Part shown: positions 15,647-24,958 of the stretch, in pieces
How positions within the stretch are numbered: the stretch's first letter is position 1
Layout: every line of letters starts with the position of its first letter
Assembly (NCBI GenBank): GCA_002292375.1
Contig: DBBV01000002.1
Location: forward strand, 1-55,720
Length of the DNA stretch: 55,720 nt
From: Methylococcaceae bacterium UBA975
Lineage (GTDB): Bacteria; Pseudomonadota; Gammaproteobacteria; Methylococcales; Cycloclasticaceae
Direction: 5' to 3'
Notes under the pieces: model-generated
Database searches by the model: none
What the model saw: the letters and a program-made list of their open reading frames with translations, nothing else
What the model was told of the DNA's origin: nothing
Made by a program: the position numbers and the translations under genes

Positions 15647-16900
15647 ATGTCAAAAAATATAAAAAAATACGTGCTAATAGGCGCAGGTCCTGCCTCAGTT
15701 AGAGCTGCTGAAACACTTCGTAAAGCGGATGCTGATTGCTCAATAACGATGATAGGCCTAGAAGCCGAGTCACCGTATTCACGGATGGCTTTACCGTACT
15801 ATCTAAGTGGCATGATCAAAGACACAGGGACTCACTTACGAAAAACGGATGGTCATTTCGAAGGTTTGCGAATAAACCACATCCAGGCCAAAGTAGAAAA
15901 GGTGGACTCTAGCCATAATCAAGTAACGCTTGATAATGGCGATGTATACGACTACGACAAATTAATGATTGCCACGGGTTCACGGCCAGCAAAATCCCCA
16001 TTCCCCGGGGCTGATAATAAAGGCGTGCTTAACTGTTGGACTTTAGCCGACGGTAGAAAAATTCTGGACACCATAAAGCCCGGTTCAAAAGTAGCCTTAT
16101 TAGGGGCAGGTTTTGTAGCCTCAATTATCGTTGAAGCGATGCTAAAGCGTAAAGTTGATTTGACCGTTATGCTCGGACGTACTGGCTTTATGGTCAGCCG
16201 GATGATGGATGAAACTGCGGGTAAAATGATCCAGTCTTGGTGTGAGAGTAAAGGTGTGTCAATGATACTGCCTAGTAGCATTAAGTCGATAGAGCCAGGT
16301 CCTGCATTAAAAAGAGATGACGACAGCTTGACTGAGTTTGACCTGATTATTGTAGCGACAGGGGTGTATTCAAATATTGAATTCTTAGAAGGCAGTGGGA
16401 TAAAAACGGATAACGGTATTTTGGTTGATGCTAGCTTAAGGACCAATGTTGATAATATCTACGCGGCCGGTGATGTTGCCCAAGGTGTTGATTTTTCAAC
16501 GGGCGGACAAGCGGTGCATGCCATTCAGCCTACTGCCGTTGACCATGGTCGAATCGCGGCGGTTAATATGATGGGCGGATCGGCTAAATATAAAGGCAGC
16601 TTGAGTATGAACGTGTTGGATACAGCGGGCTTGGTGTCGACCTCCTTTGGTAGTTGGGGGGGCGTTGAAGGCGGTGAAACAGCGACCTTACTCGATAAAG
16701 AGGGTTATAAATACGTTCGTTTAAACTTTAAAGATGACTTGTTGGTAGGTGCTATCACCGTAGGGCGTACAGATTTTATTGGTGTGATGCGTGGGTTGAT
16801 CCAGTCAGAAGTGCATTTAGGTGATTGGAAAGAAAAGTTGATTGAAGACCCAACGCTAGTGATGAATGCTTATCTGGCTAAATCCTTGGACGTTGCCTAA
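15647..16900 (+). CDS. FAD/NAD(P)-dependent pyridine-nucleotide oxidoreductase
   Basis: 417-residue flavoprotein of the class that includes rubredoxin reductase, NADH oxidase and the N-terminal half of NirB. The FAD motif is VLIGAGPASVRAAETLRKA near the N-terminus, with SPYSRMALPYYLSG as the conserved loop, ATGSRPAKSP for the flavin, the NAD motif VALLGAGFVASIIVEAM in the middle, and YAAGDVAQGVDF near 275. The extra C-terminal domain is of the type found in ferredoxin or rubredoxin reductases. I see no redox-active CxxC. The electron acceptor is unknown; candidates include a rubredoxin or the rubrerythrin encoded 25 kb downstream, which is speculation. It is inserted between dapB and carA, which are usually adjacent. 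Confidence 0.82.
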   Translation: MSKNIKKYVLIGAGPASVRAAETLRKADADCSITMIGLEAESPYSRMALPYYLSGMIKDTGTHLRKTDGHFEGLRINHIQAKVEKVDSSHNQVTLDNGDVYDYDKLMIATGSRPAKSPFPGADNKGVLNCWTLADGRKILDTIKPGSKVALLGAGFVASIIVEAMLKRKVDLTVMLGRTGFMVSRMMDETAGKMIQSWCESKGVSMILPSSIKSIEPGPALKRDDDSLTEFDLIIVATGVYSNIEFLEGSGIKTDNGILVDASLRTNVDNIYAAGDVAQGVDFSTGGQAVHAIQPTAVDHGRIAAVNMMGGSAKYKGSLSMNVLDTAGLVSTSFGSWGGVEGGETATLLDKEGYKYVRLNFKDDLLVGAITVGRTDFIGVMRGLIQSEVHLGDWKEKLIEDPTLVMNAYLAKSLDVA

Positions 16901-16983
16901 TTAAAAGCGTTAAATTTGCGCGTGTTGGATTGGACAGGATGGTACTAAATCCAGTAAAATTCACAGTCATACATATTAACAAT

Positions 16984-17020
16984 CAAAACGGGTAGTGCCA
17001 GCTAGGCTCTTCCCGTTTTG
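16984..17020 (+). promoter_or_regulatory. Long hairpin in the carA leader
   Basis: CAAAACGGG (16984-16992) pairs with CCCGTTTTG (17012-17020). Inside, AG/CT and GCC/GGC extend the helix across single T·T mismatches to an AGCTA loop, giving an almost continuous rod of about 14 pairs. It ends 7 bp before the carA SD (AAAGGTGG, 17028-17035). There is no U-run. It could be the end of the oxidoreductase transcript or a leader element controlling carAB, which responds to arginine and pyrimidines in other bacteria. Confidence 0.5.
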
Positions 17021-17041
17021 CATATCTAAAGGTGGTGTAAT

Positions 17042-18178
17042 TTGTCTGATATAGCGATATTGGTTCTCGAAGACGGTAGTGTCTTCCCAGGTATATCCAT
17101 TGGCGCCCAAGGGCTGACCACGGGTGAAGTCGTTTTTAATACCTCGATGACGGGTTACCAAGAAATATTAACCGATCCGTCGTACTCTCATCAAATAGTC
17201 ACATTAACATACCCGCATATCGGCAACGTTGGTGTAAATGAGGAAGACGAAGAATCGACAGCGATTCATGCGCGAGGCTTAGTGATTAGGGATTTGCCTA
17301 TGGTGGCCAGTAATTGGCGCTCAACGGAATCTTTAAGTGATTACTTGCAACGCCACCATGTTGTGGCTATCGCGGATATAGACACCCGAAAGTTAACCCG
17401 CTTGTTGCGTGAAAAAGGCGCACAACGTGGTTGTATCATTGCCGGCCCAGAGGTTGATCAAGCCCTAGCGCTGGAAACAGCTAAAGAGGCGCCGTCGTTA
17501 AAAGGCTTGGATCTGGCGCAACTTGTCACAACAAAGAAGGCCTACCCATGGACTTCATCGATTTGGCAGCATAAAAACCAACTACCTAAAGCAGACAATA
17601 AACAGGCTTATAAAGTAGTGGCTTATGATTTTGGTGTGAAGCGTAATATTTTAAACTTATTGGTCGAAGCAGGGTGTAGCGTTCAAGTCGTGCCGGCTAA
17701 AACACCGGCAGCTGAGGTGTTAGCCATGTCACCGGACGGTGTGTTTTTATCTAATGGTCCAGGTGATCCTGAACCCTGTGATTATGCAATTACAGCCATT
17801 CAGGAAATTTTAGCGCAAAAAACCCCCGTATTCGGTATCTGCTTGGGTCATCAATTATTGGCTCTAGCGAGTGGCGCGAAAACAATAAAAATGAAGTTTG
17901 GTCACCACGGTGCTAACCACCCAGTACAAGATTTGGCGAGCAAGCGGGTGTTCATTACCAGCCAAAACCACGGTTTTGCCGTGGATAGCGCAAGCTTACC
18001 GGCTAATTTGAAAGCAACACATGTCTCTTTGTTTGATCAAAGCTTGCAAGGAATAGAGCGCACCGACTGCCCAGCATTTAGCTTTCAAGGTCATCCAGAA
18101 GCTAGCCCGGGGCCGCAAGATATTGTGTGCTTATTTGAACAATTCACGGCGATGATGCAATCGCATAAAAAATTATAA
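17042..18178 (+). CDS. carA: Carbamoyl-phosphate synthase small (glutaminase) subunit
   Basis: Hydrolyses glutamine to supply ammonia to CarB for carbamoyl phosphate (arginine and pyrimidines). 378 residues. The N-terminal CPSase domain is AILVLEDGSVFPG...TSMTGYQEILTDPSY; the class I amidotransferase domain has FLSNGPGDP, the nucleophile Cys267 in FGICLGHQ, and the His351-x-Glu353 pair in FQGHPEASPGP. The start is TTG 17042, supported by AAAGGTGG six bases upstream. carB begins 9 bp after the stop. Confidence 0.97.
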   Translation: MSDIAILVLEDGSVFPGISIGAQGLTTGEVVFNTSMTGYQEILTDPSYSHQIVTLTYPHIGNVGVNEEDEESTAIHARGLVIRDLPMVASNWRSTESLSDYLQRHHVVAIADIDTRKLTRLLREKGAQRGCIIAGPEVDQALALETAKEAPSLKGLDLAQLVTTKKAYPWTSSIWQHKNQLPKADNKQAYKVVAYDFGVKRNILNLLVEAGCSVQVVPAKTPAAEVLAMSPDGVFLSNGPGDPEPCDYAITAIQEILAQKTPVFGICLGHQLLALASGAKTIKMKFGHHGANHPVQDLASKRVFITSQNHGFAVDSASLPANLKATHVSLFDQSLQGIERTDCPAFSFQGHPEASPGPQDIVCLFEQFTAMMQSHKKL

Positions 18179-18187
18179 AAGACGACT

Positions 18188-21100
18188 ATGCCAAAAAGAA
18201 CCGACATTAAATCAATATTATTGATAGGCGCAGGCCCGATTGTCATTGGTCAAGCGTGCGAGTTTGATTATTCCGGAACTCAGGCGTGTAAAGCCTTAAG
18301 AGAAGAGGGTTACCGAGTTATTCTGGTAAACTCCAATCCTGCTACGATTATGACCGACCCGGAAACGGCGGATGCTATTTATATCGAACCGGTGGACTGG
18401 CAAACGGTTGAAAAAATCATCGAAAAAGAAAAGCCGGACGCAATATTACCAACGATGGGTGGGCAGACAGCACTCAATTGTGCGCTTAATTTAGATAAGC
18501 ATGGGGTGTTAAAAAAACATAATGTCGAACTAATAGGCGCATCAAAAGAAGCCATTGATAAGGCAGAAGACCGCGACCTATTTAAGCAAGCGATGACTAA
18601 GATTGGGTTGGCAACGCCACGTTCTTTTGTCGCCCATAATATGGATGAGGCTTTCAAAGCTCTAGAGGACATTGGATACCCAACGATCATTCGACCCTCT
18701 TTTACTATGGGCGGTAGTGGTGGCGGGATTTCCTATAACCGTGAGGAGTTCGTCGAAATTTGTACCCGTGGTTTGGACTTATCGCCAACCAATGAACTGC
18801 TGATTGAAGAGTCAGTATTGGGTTGGAAAGAATATGAAATGGAAGTGGTGCGCGACCATAAAGATAACTGCATCATCATTTGTTCGATAGAAAACTTTGA
18901 TCCCATGGGAGTGCATACAGGTGACTCAATTACCGTTGCACCTGCGCAGACCTTAACCGATAAAGAATATCAAATGTTAAGGAATGCCTCGATCGCGGTA
19001 TTAAGAGAAATTGGCGTTGATACCGGTGGTTCAAACGTACAATTTGCAATTAACCCAGAAAATGGCGACATGATCGTCATTGAAATGAACCCACGTGTCT
19101 CACGTTCATCGGCCTTGGCATCTAAAGCCACTGGTTTTCCGATTGCCAAAGTAGCGGCTAAATTAGCGGTTGGCTATACTTTGGATGAACTCAGTAATGA
19201 AATTACCGGTGGGGCCACGCCCGCATCGTTTGAGCCATCTATCGATTACGTTGTCACCAAAGTGCCGCGTTTCACGTTTGAAAAATTCCCATCGGCAGAC
19301 GACCGTCTAACGACTCAGATGAAATCAGTAGGTGAAGTGATGGCAGTCGGTCGCACCTTTCAAGAGTCTTTGCAAAAAGCATTGCGCGGCCTTGAAACAG
19401 GCATGAACGGGCTTGACCCGATCGTTGACCTTAATGATGAAAATGTCGACAGTGTGTTGCGCTATGAAATTCAACAACCGGGTGCTGACCGTATTTGGTA
19501 TTTAGCCGATGCGTTTCGACGCGGCTTTGGTTTGGCGAGTATCTTTGATCAAACTAAAATCGACCCATGGTTTTTAGTTCAGATAGAAGACCTGGTAAAT
19601 GAAGAAAACGCACTCGCTGGAATCAGCATCGATGATGTAGATTACCCACTGATGTGGCGTTTAAAACGTAAAGGTTTTTCTGATGCACGTTTGGCTAGCT
19701 TATTAAACACAGATGAAGCTAGTGTCAGGGATGCTCGCCACGCCCTGGCTATTCGTCCAGTATACAAACGTATTGACTCATGTGCCGGTGAGTTTGCCTC
19801 GCCGACGGCCTATATGTACTCAACTTACGAGGTTGAATGCGAAGCGGCACCGACTGATCGTGAAAAAATCATGGTATTGGGCGGCGGTCCTAACCGTATT
19901 GGTCAAGGCATCGAATTCGATTACTGCTGTGTTCATGCGGCGCTAGCACTGCGCGAAGACGGGTATGAGACGATTATGGTTAACTGTAACCCAGAAACCG
20001 TGTCAACAGATTTTGATACCTCTGATCGCTTGTATTTTGAACCGTTAACACTGGAAGATGTGCTTGAAATTGTAGCCGTTGAAAAACCCAAAGGAGTGAT
20101 AGTACAGTATGGCGGACAAACGCCGCTTAAATTGGCTGATGCACTACAAGCAGCCGGTGTGCCGATCATTGGTACCTCGCCTGACTCTATCGACTTGGCA
20201 GAAGACCGTGAACGTTTCCAGCAATTAGTTACTCGCTTAGGCTTATTGCAACCGCCTAATAGAACGGCACGTGATCCCGAATCAGCGATTTTGTTAGCCG
20301 AAGAAATTGGTTACCCCTTAGTTGTTAGGCCATCCTATGTATTGGGCGGACGAGCAATGGAAATCGTCTACAAAGAGTCCGAGTTGCGTACGTATATGCG
20401 CGAAGCAGTGAGCGTGTCGAATGATTCGCCGGTGTTGTTAGACCGTTTTCTAGACGACGCTATTGAAGTGGATGTGGACGCGATATATGACGGCAAGGAT
20501 TTGCTCATTGGCGGCATCATGCAGCACATTGAACAAGCAGGGGTGCATTCCGGTGATTCCGCCTGTTCCTTACCGCCGTATGATCTGAGTCAGGACATAC
20601 AAGACAGAATGCGGGTTCAAACCAAGCAGTTAGCGCAAGAATTAGGTGTGTTGGGCCTGATGAATATCCAGTTTGCTATTAAAGGTGAGGATATTTATAT
20701 TTTAGAGGTTAACCCACGGGCATCAAGATCGGTACCGTTTGTGTCTAAAGTAACCGGTTACCCGCTGGCTAAGATTGCAGCACGTTGTATGGCAGGTATG
20801 TCATTAGTCAGTCAAAACGCTACACTGGAAATTGTGCCAGACTACTTTTCGGTTAAAGAATCCGTTTTCCCATTCGTTAAGTTCCCAAATGTCGATCCGT
20901 TATTAGGCCCAGAGATGAAGTCGACCGGTGAGGTAATGGGGGTAGGCGATACCTTTGGTGAGGCGTTTGGTAAATCGCAACGGGCGGCAGGTATCGAATT
21001 ATCTAACGAAAATAAAGTGTTGTTTAGCGTCAGAGAGGCTGATAAAGCAAAAGTACTAGAACTGGCTCAAACCTTGTTAGCGCGTGGCAAAGAAATCCTT

Positions 21101-21415
21101 GCAACACGGGGTACGGCAGCAGCGTTACATGCGGCTGGTATTGCCTGTACGGTGGTCAATAAGGTTAATGAAGGGCGCCCGCATATTGTGGATATTATTA
21201 AGAATGAAAGCATTCAACTCGTGGTCAACACGACCGAGGGTAAGCAAGCGATAACGGATTCGTTTTCAATTCGTCGTGAGTCGTTACAAAACAAAGCGAC
21301 CTATTGCACCACCATGGCAGGTGCAAAAGCGACCATTGATGCGCTTTCGGATATTAGTGTGAAAGAAGTCAGAGAGCTTCATGCTTTGCAGTTACGTAAT
21401 CAAACAGTTAGTTAA
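18188..21415 (+). CDS. carB: Carbamoyl-phosphate synthase large subunit
   Basis: 1075-residue synthetase. Two homologous ATP-grasp halves are visible: the first opens LLIGAGPIVIGQACEFDYSG and has GGSGGGISYNREEF, the second opens VLGGGPNRIGQGIEFDYCCV and has VLGGRAMEIVYKESEL; the C-terminal MGS-like allosteric domain (about 940-1075) binds UMP/ornithine and ends with IDALSDISVKEVRELHAL. Length and all motifs are normal. It is in an operon with carA (9-bp gap) and probably greA (15-bp gap). Confidence 0.98.
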   Translation: MPKRTDIKSILLIGAGPIVIGQACEFDYSGTQACKALREEGYRVILVNSNPATIMTDPETADAIYIEPVDWQTVEKIIEKEKPDAILPTMGGQTALNCALNLDKHGVLKKHNVELIGASKEAIDKAEDRDLFKQAMTKIGLATPRSFVAHNMDEAFKALEDIGYPTIIRPSFTMGGSGGGISYNREEFVEICTRGLDLSPTNELLIEESVLGWKEYEMEVVRDHKDNCIIICSIENFDPMGVHTGDSITVAPAQTLTDKEYQMLRNASIAVLREIGVDTGGSNVQFAINPENGDMIVIEMNPRVSRSSALASKATGFPIAKVAAKLAVGYTLDELSNEITGGATPASFEPSIDYVVTKVPRFTFEKFPSADDRLTTQMKSVGEVMAVGRTFQESLQKALRGLETGMNGLDPIVDLNDENVDSVLRYEIQQPGADRIWYLADAFRRGFGLASIFDQTKIDPWFLVQIEDLVNEENALAGISIDDVDYPLMWRLKRKGFSDARLASLLNTDEASVRDARHALAIRPVYKRIDSCAGEFASPTAYMYSTYEVECEAAPTDREKIMVLGGGPNRIGQGIEFDYCCVHAALALREDGYETIMVNCNPETVSTDFDTSDRLYFEPLTLEDVLEIVAVEKPKGVIVQYGGQTPLKLADALQAAGVPIIGTSPDSIDLAEDRERFQQLVTRLGLLQPPNRTARDPESAILLAEEIGYPLVVRPSYVLGGRAMEIVYKESELRTYMREAVSVSNDSPVLLDRFLDDAIEVDVDAIYDGKDLLIGGIMQHIEQAGVHSGDSACSLPPYDLSQDIQDRMRVQTKQLAQELGVLGLMNIQFAIKGEDIYILEVNPRASRSVPFVSKVTGYPLAKIAARCMAGMSLVSQNATLEIVPDYFSVKESVFPFVKFPNVDPLLGPEMKSTGEVMGVGDTFGEAFGKSQRAAGIELSNENKVLFSVREADKAKVLELAQTLLARGKEILATRGTAAALHAAGIACTVVNKVNEGRPHIVDIIKNESIQLVVNTTEGKQAITDSFSIRRESLQNKATYCTTMAGAKATIDALSDISVKEVRELHALQLRNQTVS

Positions 21416-21430
21416 GTTTAGGAGTTGATG

Positions 21431-21907
21431 ATGAGTAAAGTTCCGTTAACAAAAAAAGGCGCTGAAAGATTACAAGAAGAGTTGGACCTCTTGAAAAACC
21501 ATAAACGCCCAAAAATTACCGCGGCAATAGCTGATGCGCGTGCGCATGGCGACTTAAAAGAAAACGCAGAATATCACGCGGCGCGTGAAGAGCAGGGCTT
21601 AATGGAAGCCAGGGTCAGAGACATTGAAAGTAAATTGGGCAATGCACAAATTATTGATATAACGACCTTAACCGTCACCGGCAAGGTGGTATTTGGTTGT
21701 ACGGTTGAGTTGGAAAATATAGAAACAGAAGAAGTGCGTATTTACACCATAGTAGGCGAAGATGAGGCGGATATTAAAAACAACCTAATATCATACGCGT
21801 CACCACTCGCTAAGGCATTGATCGGTAAAGAGGAAGGTGACGTTGCCGAAGTTCATGCGCCGGCAGGCCTTATCGAATACGAGATAACTGTCGTACGTTA
21901 CGAATAA
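21431..21907 (+). CDS. greA: Transcription elongation factor GreA
   Basis: Stimulates cleavage of backtracked RNA in RNA polymerase. 158 residues. The N-terminal coiled coil (about 1-75) has the tip acidic pair in DARAHGDLKENAEYHAAREEQ; the FKBP-like domain covers the rest. Three start codons stack at 21425 (TTG), 21428 and 21431 (ATG ATG). AGGAG at 21420-21424 best serves 21431, giving MSKVPLTKKGAERLQ. The 3' end overlaps convergent yhbY by 10 bases. Following carB is the common gammaproteobacterial order. Confidence 0.96.
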   Translation: MSKVPLTKKGAERLQEELDLLKNHKRPKITAAIADARAHGDLKENAEYHAAREEQGLMEARVRDIESKLGNAQIIDITTLTVTGKVVFGCTVELENIETEEVRIYTIVGEDEADIKNNLISYASPLAKALIGKEEGDVAEVHAPAGLIEYEITVVRYE

Positions 21908-22185
21908 GCGTTTTTGTCGGGGTTTTGCCGGTAAAAAACAGCTACAAAGCCGATAGTTTGAACGATATCTGCGTTTGTTTTAGTAGCAATGTCTTGGATG
22001 GTTTTGCTTTTCTCATCGCGATCAGCCGCTGAAATTTTCACCTTGATGAGTTCGTGGTGATTAATCGCCACTTCAATTTCATCGAGCACGGTCGCTGTCA
22101 GGCCTGATTGTCCGAGACGAACGACTGGTTTTAAGCTATGGGCGGCGCTTTTTAATGTTTTCTTTTGTTGGTTTGTTAATGACAT
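21898..22185 (-). CDS. yhbY: CRM-domain RNA-binding protein YhbY
   Basis: 95-residue ribosome-associated RNA-binding protein (CRS1/YhbY domain), linked to 50S subunit assembly in E. coli. Landmarks are LTNQQKKTLKSAAHSLKPVV, RLGQSGLTATVLDEIEVAI, the GxxG-like loop replaced by HHELIKVKISAADRDEK, and VQTIGFVAVFYR at the end. Length is standard. It diverges from rlmE across about 120 bp and converges on greA, the same context as in E. coli. Confidence 0.94.
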   Translation of the reverse strand: MSLTNQQKKTLKSAAHSLKPVVRLGQSGLTATVLDEIEVAINHHELIKVKISAADRDEKSKTIQDIATKTNADIVQTIGFVAVFYRQNPDKNAYS

Positions 22186-22308
22186 AAGGTATTTGGTTGA
22201 AGCTAAGTTAGGTCGCGCATTTTACACCTAAAGCGAGTTTAGGCGGAGAATTTCATGTTGCTAAACAGTTAATTCACTCTGTAACGCATGACTATTATTG
22301 ACACAAGA

Positions 22309-22926
22309 ATGGCAAAAAATAAAAAACAACAATGGCTTGATGAACATTTTAATGACGAATACGTCAAAAAAGCCCAGCAAATGGGCTTGCGTTCGCGCGC
22401 GGTTTTTAAGCTAGAAGAAATAGACAAAAAAGATAAATTAATTCGGGCGAATCATATCGTTGTGGATTTGGGTGCAGCGCCGGGTGGTTGGTCAGAATAC
22501 GCAATTAAAAAAGTTAAACCTAAGGGCCAGGTTATCGCGTTAGATTTATTAGCGATAGAGCCGATAGAGGGCGTTGACTTTATTCAGGGCGACTTTAGTG
22601 ATGATGCAGTGTTTAGCCAGTTACAAGCATTAATAAACAACAAACCAGTTGACGTGGTGTTATCAGACATTGCGCCCAATATGAGTGGAAGTAAAGGAAT
22701 TGACCAACCGAAGTCGATGTATTTGGCTGAGTTGGCGCTAGACTTTGCGATAAATAGTTTAAGCAGGCAAGGGGTGTTTTTAATAAAATTGTTCCAAGGC
22801 GAGGGCTTTGATCAATACCTTGCAAGCGCTAGAAAGGTGTTTAACACGGTGCTTATTCGCAAACCTAAAGCTTCTCGTGCACGCAGTCGAGAGGTATACC
22901 TTTTGGCTAAAGGCTTGAAATTGTAG
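22309..22926 (+). CDS. rlmE: 23S rRNA 2'-O-methyltransferase RlmE (FtsJ/RrmJ)
   Basis: SAM-dependent methylation of U2552 in the 23S A-loop, a late 50S step and a heat-shock function. 205 residues from ATG 22309 (MAKNKKQQWLDEHF), which aligns with the family N-terminus better than the ATG at 22288; SD is weak for both. SAM site VVDLGAAPGGWSEYAI, the K-D-K-E catalytic set represented by Lys in RSRAVFKLEEID, Asp in DVVLSDIAPNMSG, and Lys in FLIKLFQGEG. The gene ends inside the sigma-32 promoter of ftsH. Confidence 0.95.
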   Translation: MAKNKKQQWLDEHFNDEYVKKAQQMGLRSRAVFKLEEIDKKDKLIRANHIVVDLGAAPGGWSEYAIKKVKPKGQVIALDLLAIEPIEGVDFIQGDFSDDAVFSQLQALINNKPVDVVLSDIAPNMSGSKGIDQPKSMYLAELALDFAINSLSRQGVFLIKLFQGEGFDQYLASARKVFNTVLIRKPKASRARSREVYLLAKGLKL

Positions 22927-22942
22927 TAATCTATCCCCATAT
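22914..22942 (+). promoter_or_regulatory. Sigma-32 promoter for ftsH
   Basis: CTTGAAA (22914-22920), 14-base spacer, CCCCATAT (22935-22942): both boxes match the RpoH consensus exactly. It spans the rlmE stop codon and gives a leader of about 65 bases before the ftsH TTG. Downstream at 22970-22976 and 22982-22988 there is a direct repeat AGTCACT with 12-bp period, of unknown meaning. Confidence 0.88.
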
Positions 22943-23016
22943 TGAAAATGAACGAATTGCCTTAACAATAGTCACTGTACAAGTCACTATTACAAATATA
23001 ACTTAGGAGCGTTACC

Positions 23017-24954
23017 TTGAACGAGATGGTTAAAAACATAATTATGTGGGTGGTAATAGCCTTTGTGTTGATGTCTGTGTTTAATAATTTTGGTGGACAA
23101 CAACAAAAAAACAATACGTTAAGTTACTCACAATTTATTAACTCCGTTAACGCTGGGCAAATCAGTAAAGTATTTATCGATGGGCCAACGATTGTAGGCC
23201 AAACCTCAAACGGTGACCGCTTCACTACACGTAGTCCTGGGGATATTCACTTAGTGGATGACCTTTTGAAAAATGGCGTTGAAATTACCGCCAAAGAACC
23301 AGAGCAGCAATCAATGCTGATGTCGATCCTGATCTCTTGGTTCCCCATGTTATTGCTAATAGGCGTATGGATTTTCTTTATGCGTCAGATGCAAGGTGGT
23401 GGTGGTGCTGGTGGCCGTGGTGCGATGTCGTTTGGCAAAAGCAAAGCCAAATTACTGTCTGAAGATGACATCAAAGTGACCTTTGATGACGTGGCCGGTG
23501 TGCAAGAGGCTAAAGAAGAAGTGTCAGAAGTGGTCGATTTCTTAAAAGACCCGAGTAAATTTCAAAAACTGGGTGGTTTGATTCCGCGCGGTATTCTTAT
23601 GTCAGGCTCACCGGGTACGGGTAAAACCTTGCTCGCTAAAGCGATTGCTGGTGAAGCTAAAGTGCCGTTTTTTAGTATTTCAGGCTCTGATTTTGTAGAA
23701 ATGTTTGTCGGTGTGGGTGCGTCACGTGTCCGAGATATGTTTGAGCAAGCTAAAAAGAGCGCGCCTTGCATTATCTTTATCGATGAAATTGATGCCGTAG
23801 GTCGCTCTCGTGGTATTGGTATGGGCGGTGGTAACGATGAACGTGAACAAACGTTAAATCAGTTATTGGTTGAAATGGATGGGTTTTCTGGCAATGAAGG
23901 TGTCATCGTGATTGCGGCGACTAACCGTCCCGATGTATTAGACCCTGCGCTACTTCGCCCGGGCCGATTTGATCGACAAGTGGTGGTTCCACTCCCTGAT
24001 GTAAGAGGGCGTGAACAAATCCTTAAAGTACACATGAAAAAGGTGCCACTTGCGGATAACGTTAAGCCGGCCATTATCGCTAGGGGCACGCCAGGCTTTT
24101 CGGGTGCGGATTTGGCCAACTTAGTTAATGAAGCCGCATTATTCGCAGCACGGGCGAATAAAAAAACGGTTGATATGAACGACATGGAAAGCGCTAAAGA
24201 CAAAGTGATGATGGGTGCGGAACGCCGTTCGATGGTAATGACTGAGGAAGACAAAAGATGTACCGCGTATCATGAGTCCGGACACGCCATTGTTGGTCGA
24301 CTGGTTCCTGAACATGACCCTGTATACAAAGTGACTATTATTCCGCGAGGTCGTGCATTAGGTGTCACCATGTTTTTACCGGAACGCGATCATATTAGTA
24401 TCAGTAAGCGCAAATTAGAAAGTCAACTGTCAAGTTTGTACGGTGGTCGATTGGCAGAAGAAATAATTTTTGGCGCCGAAGCGGTAACAACCGGTGCGTC
24501 TAACGATATTGAACGTGCTTCGTCGATTGCTAGAAACATGATAACCCAATGGGGTTTTTCAGAAAAACTAGGCCCCCTGAGTTACGGTCAAGATGAAAAT
24601 GCGATGGGTTATTCGGGTGGTAATACAAAAATGATTTCGGATGAAACCACGCAGGCCATTAACGAAGAGGTCTTGGCGTTAATCAATCGAAACTATGAAC
24701 GGGCTAAAAAGTTATTAAACGACAATATTGATATTTTGCATGCTATGACCGATGCATTAATTAAATATGAAACACTGGATAGCGATCAGCTTGATCAATT
24801 AATGGCACGTGAAGCGGTTCAACCACCCAAAGATTGGGAAGATGATGCGGATGATACAGGGTCGGGCAAGGTGGCAGATGCCAAAGAAGAAGCAGACGTT
24901 GTTAAAAAAGACAAAAAGAAACCGATAGTTGGTGGCCCTGCTGAACAGCCCTGA
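23017..24954 (+). CDS. ftsH: ATP-dependent zinc metalloprotease FtsH
   Basis: Membrane-anchored AAA+ protease that degrades sigma-32, LpxC and misassembled membrane proteins. 645 residues. TM1 is MVKNIIMWVVIAFVLMSVFN, the periplasmic domain about 28-100, TM2 MLMSILISWFPMLLLIGVWI, then AAA+ with GSPGTGKT, IIFIDEIDAVG and the SRH ATNRPDVLDPALLRPGRFD, and the zinc site HESGHAIVG. The start is TTG 23017 with AGGAG 8 bases upstream; ATG 23026 is too far from the SD. A perfect sigma-32 promoter precedes it. folP follows after 4 bp. Confidence 0.97.
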   Translation: MNEMVKNIIMWVVIAFVLMSVFNNFGGQQQKNNTLSYSQFINSVNAGQISKVFIDGPTIVGQTSNGDRFTTRSPGDIHLVDDLLKNGVEITAKEPEQQSMLMSILISWFPMLLLIGVWIFFMRQMQGGGGAGGRGAMSFGKSKAKLLSEDDIKVTFDDVAGVQEAKEEVSEVVDFLKDPSKFQKLGGLIPRGILMSGSPGTGKTLLAKAIAGEAKVPFFSISGSDFVEMFVGVGASRVRDMFEQAKKSAPCIIFIDEIDAVGRSRGIGMGGGNDEREQTLNQLLVEMDGFSGNEGVIVIAATNRPDVLDPALLRPGRFDRQVVVPLPDVRGREQILKVHMKKVPLADNVKPAIIARGTPGFSGADLANLVNEAALFAARANKKTVDMNDMESAKDKVMMGAERRSMVMTEEDKRCTAYHESGHAIVGRLVPEHDPVYKVTIIPRGRALGVTMFLPERDHISISKRKLESQLSSLYGGRLAEEIIFGAEAVTTGASNDIERASSIARNMITQWGFSEKLGPLSYGQDENAMGYSGGNTKMISDETTQAINEEVLALINRNYERAKKLLNDNIDILHAMTDALIKYETLDSDQLDQLMAREAVQPPKDWEDDADDTGSGKVADAKEEADVVKKDKKKPIVGGPAEQP

Positions 24955-24958
24955 CCTT

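Noticed and set aside
15952..16446. 164-residue antisense frame opposite the flavoprotein gene
   Set aside because: Fully inside a well-supported gene, no SD and no recognisable motif.
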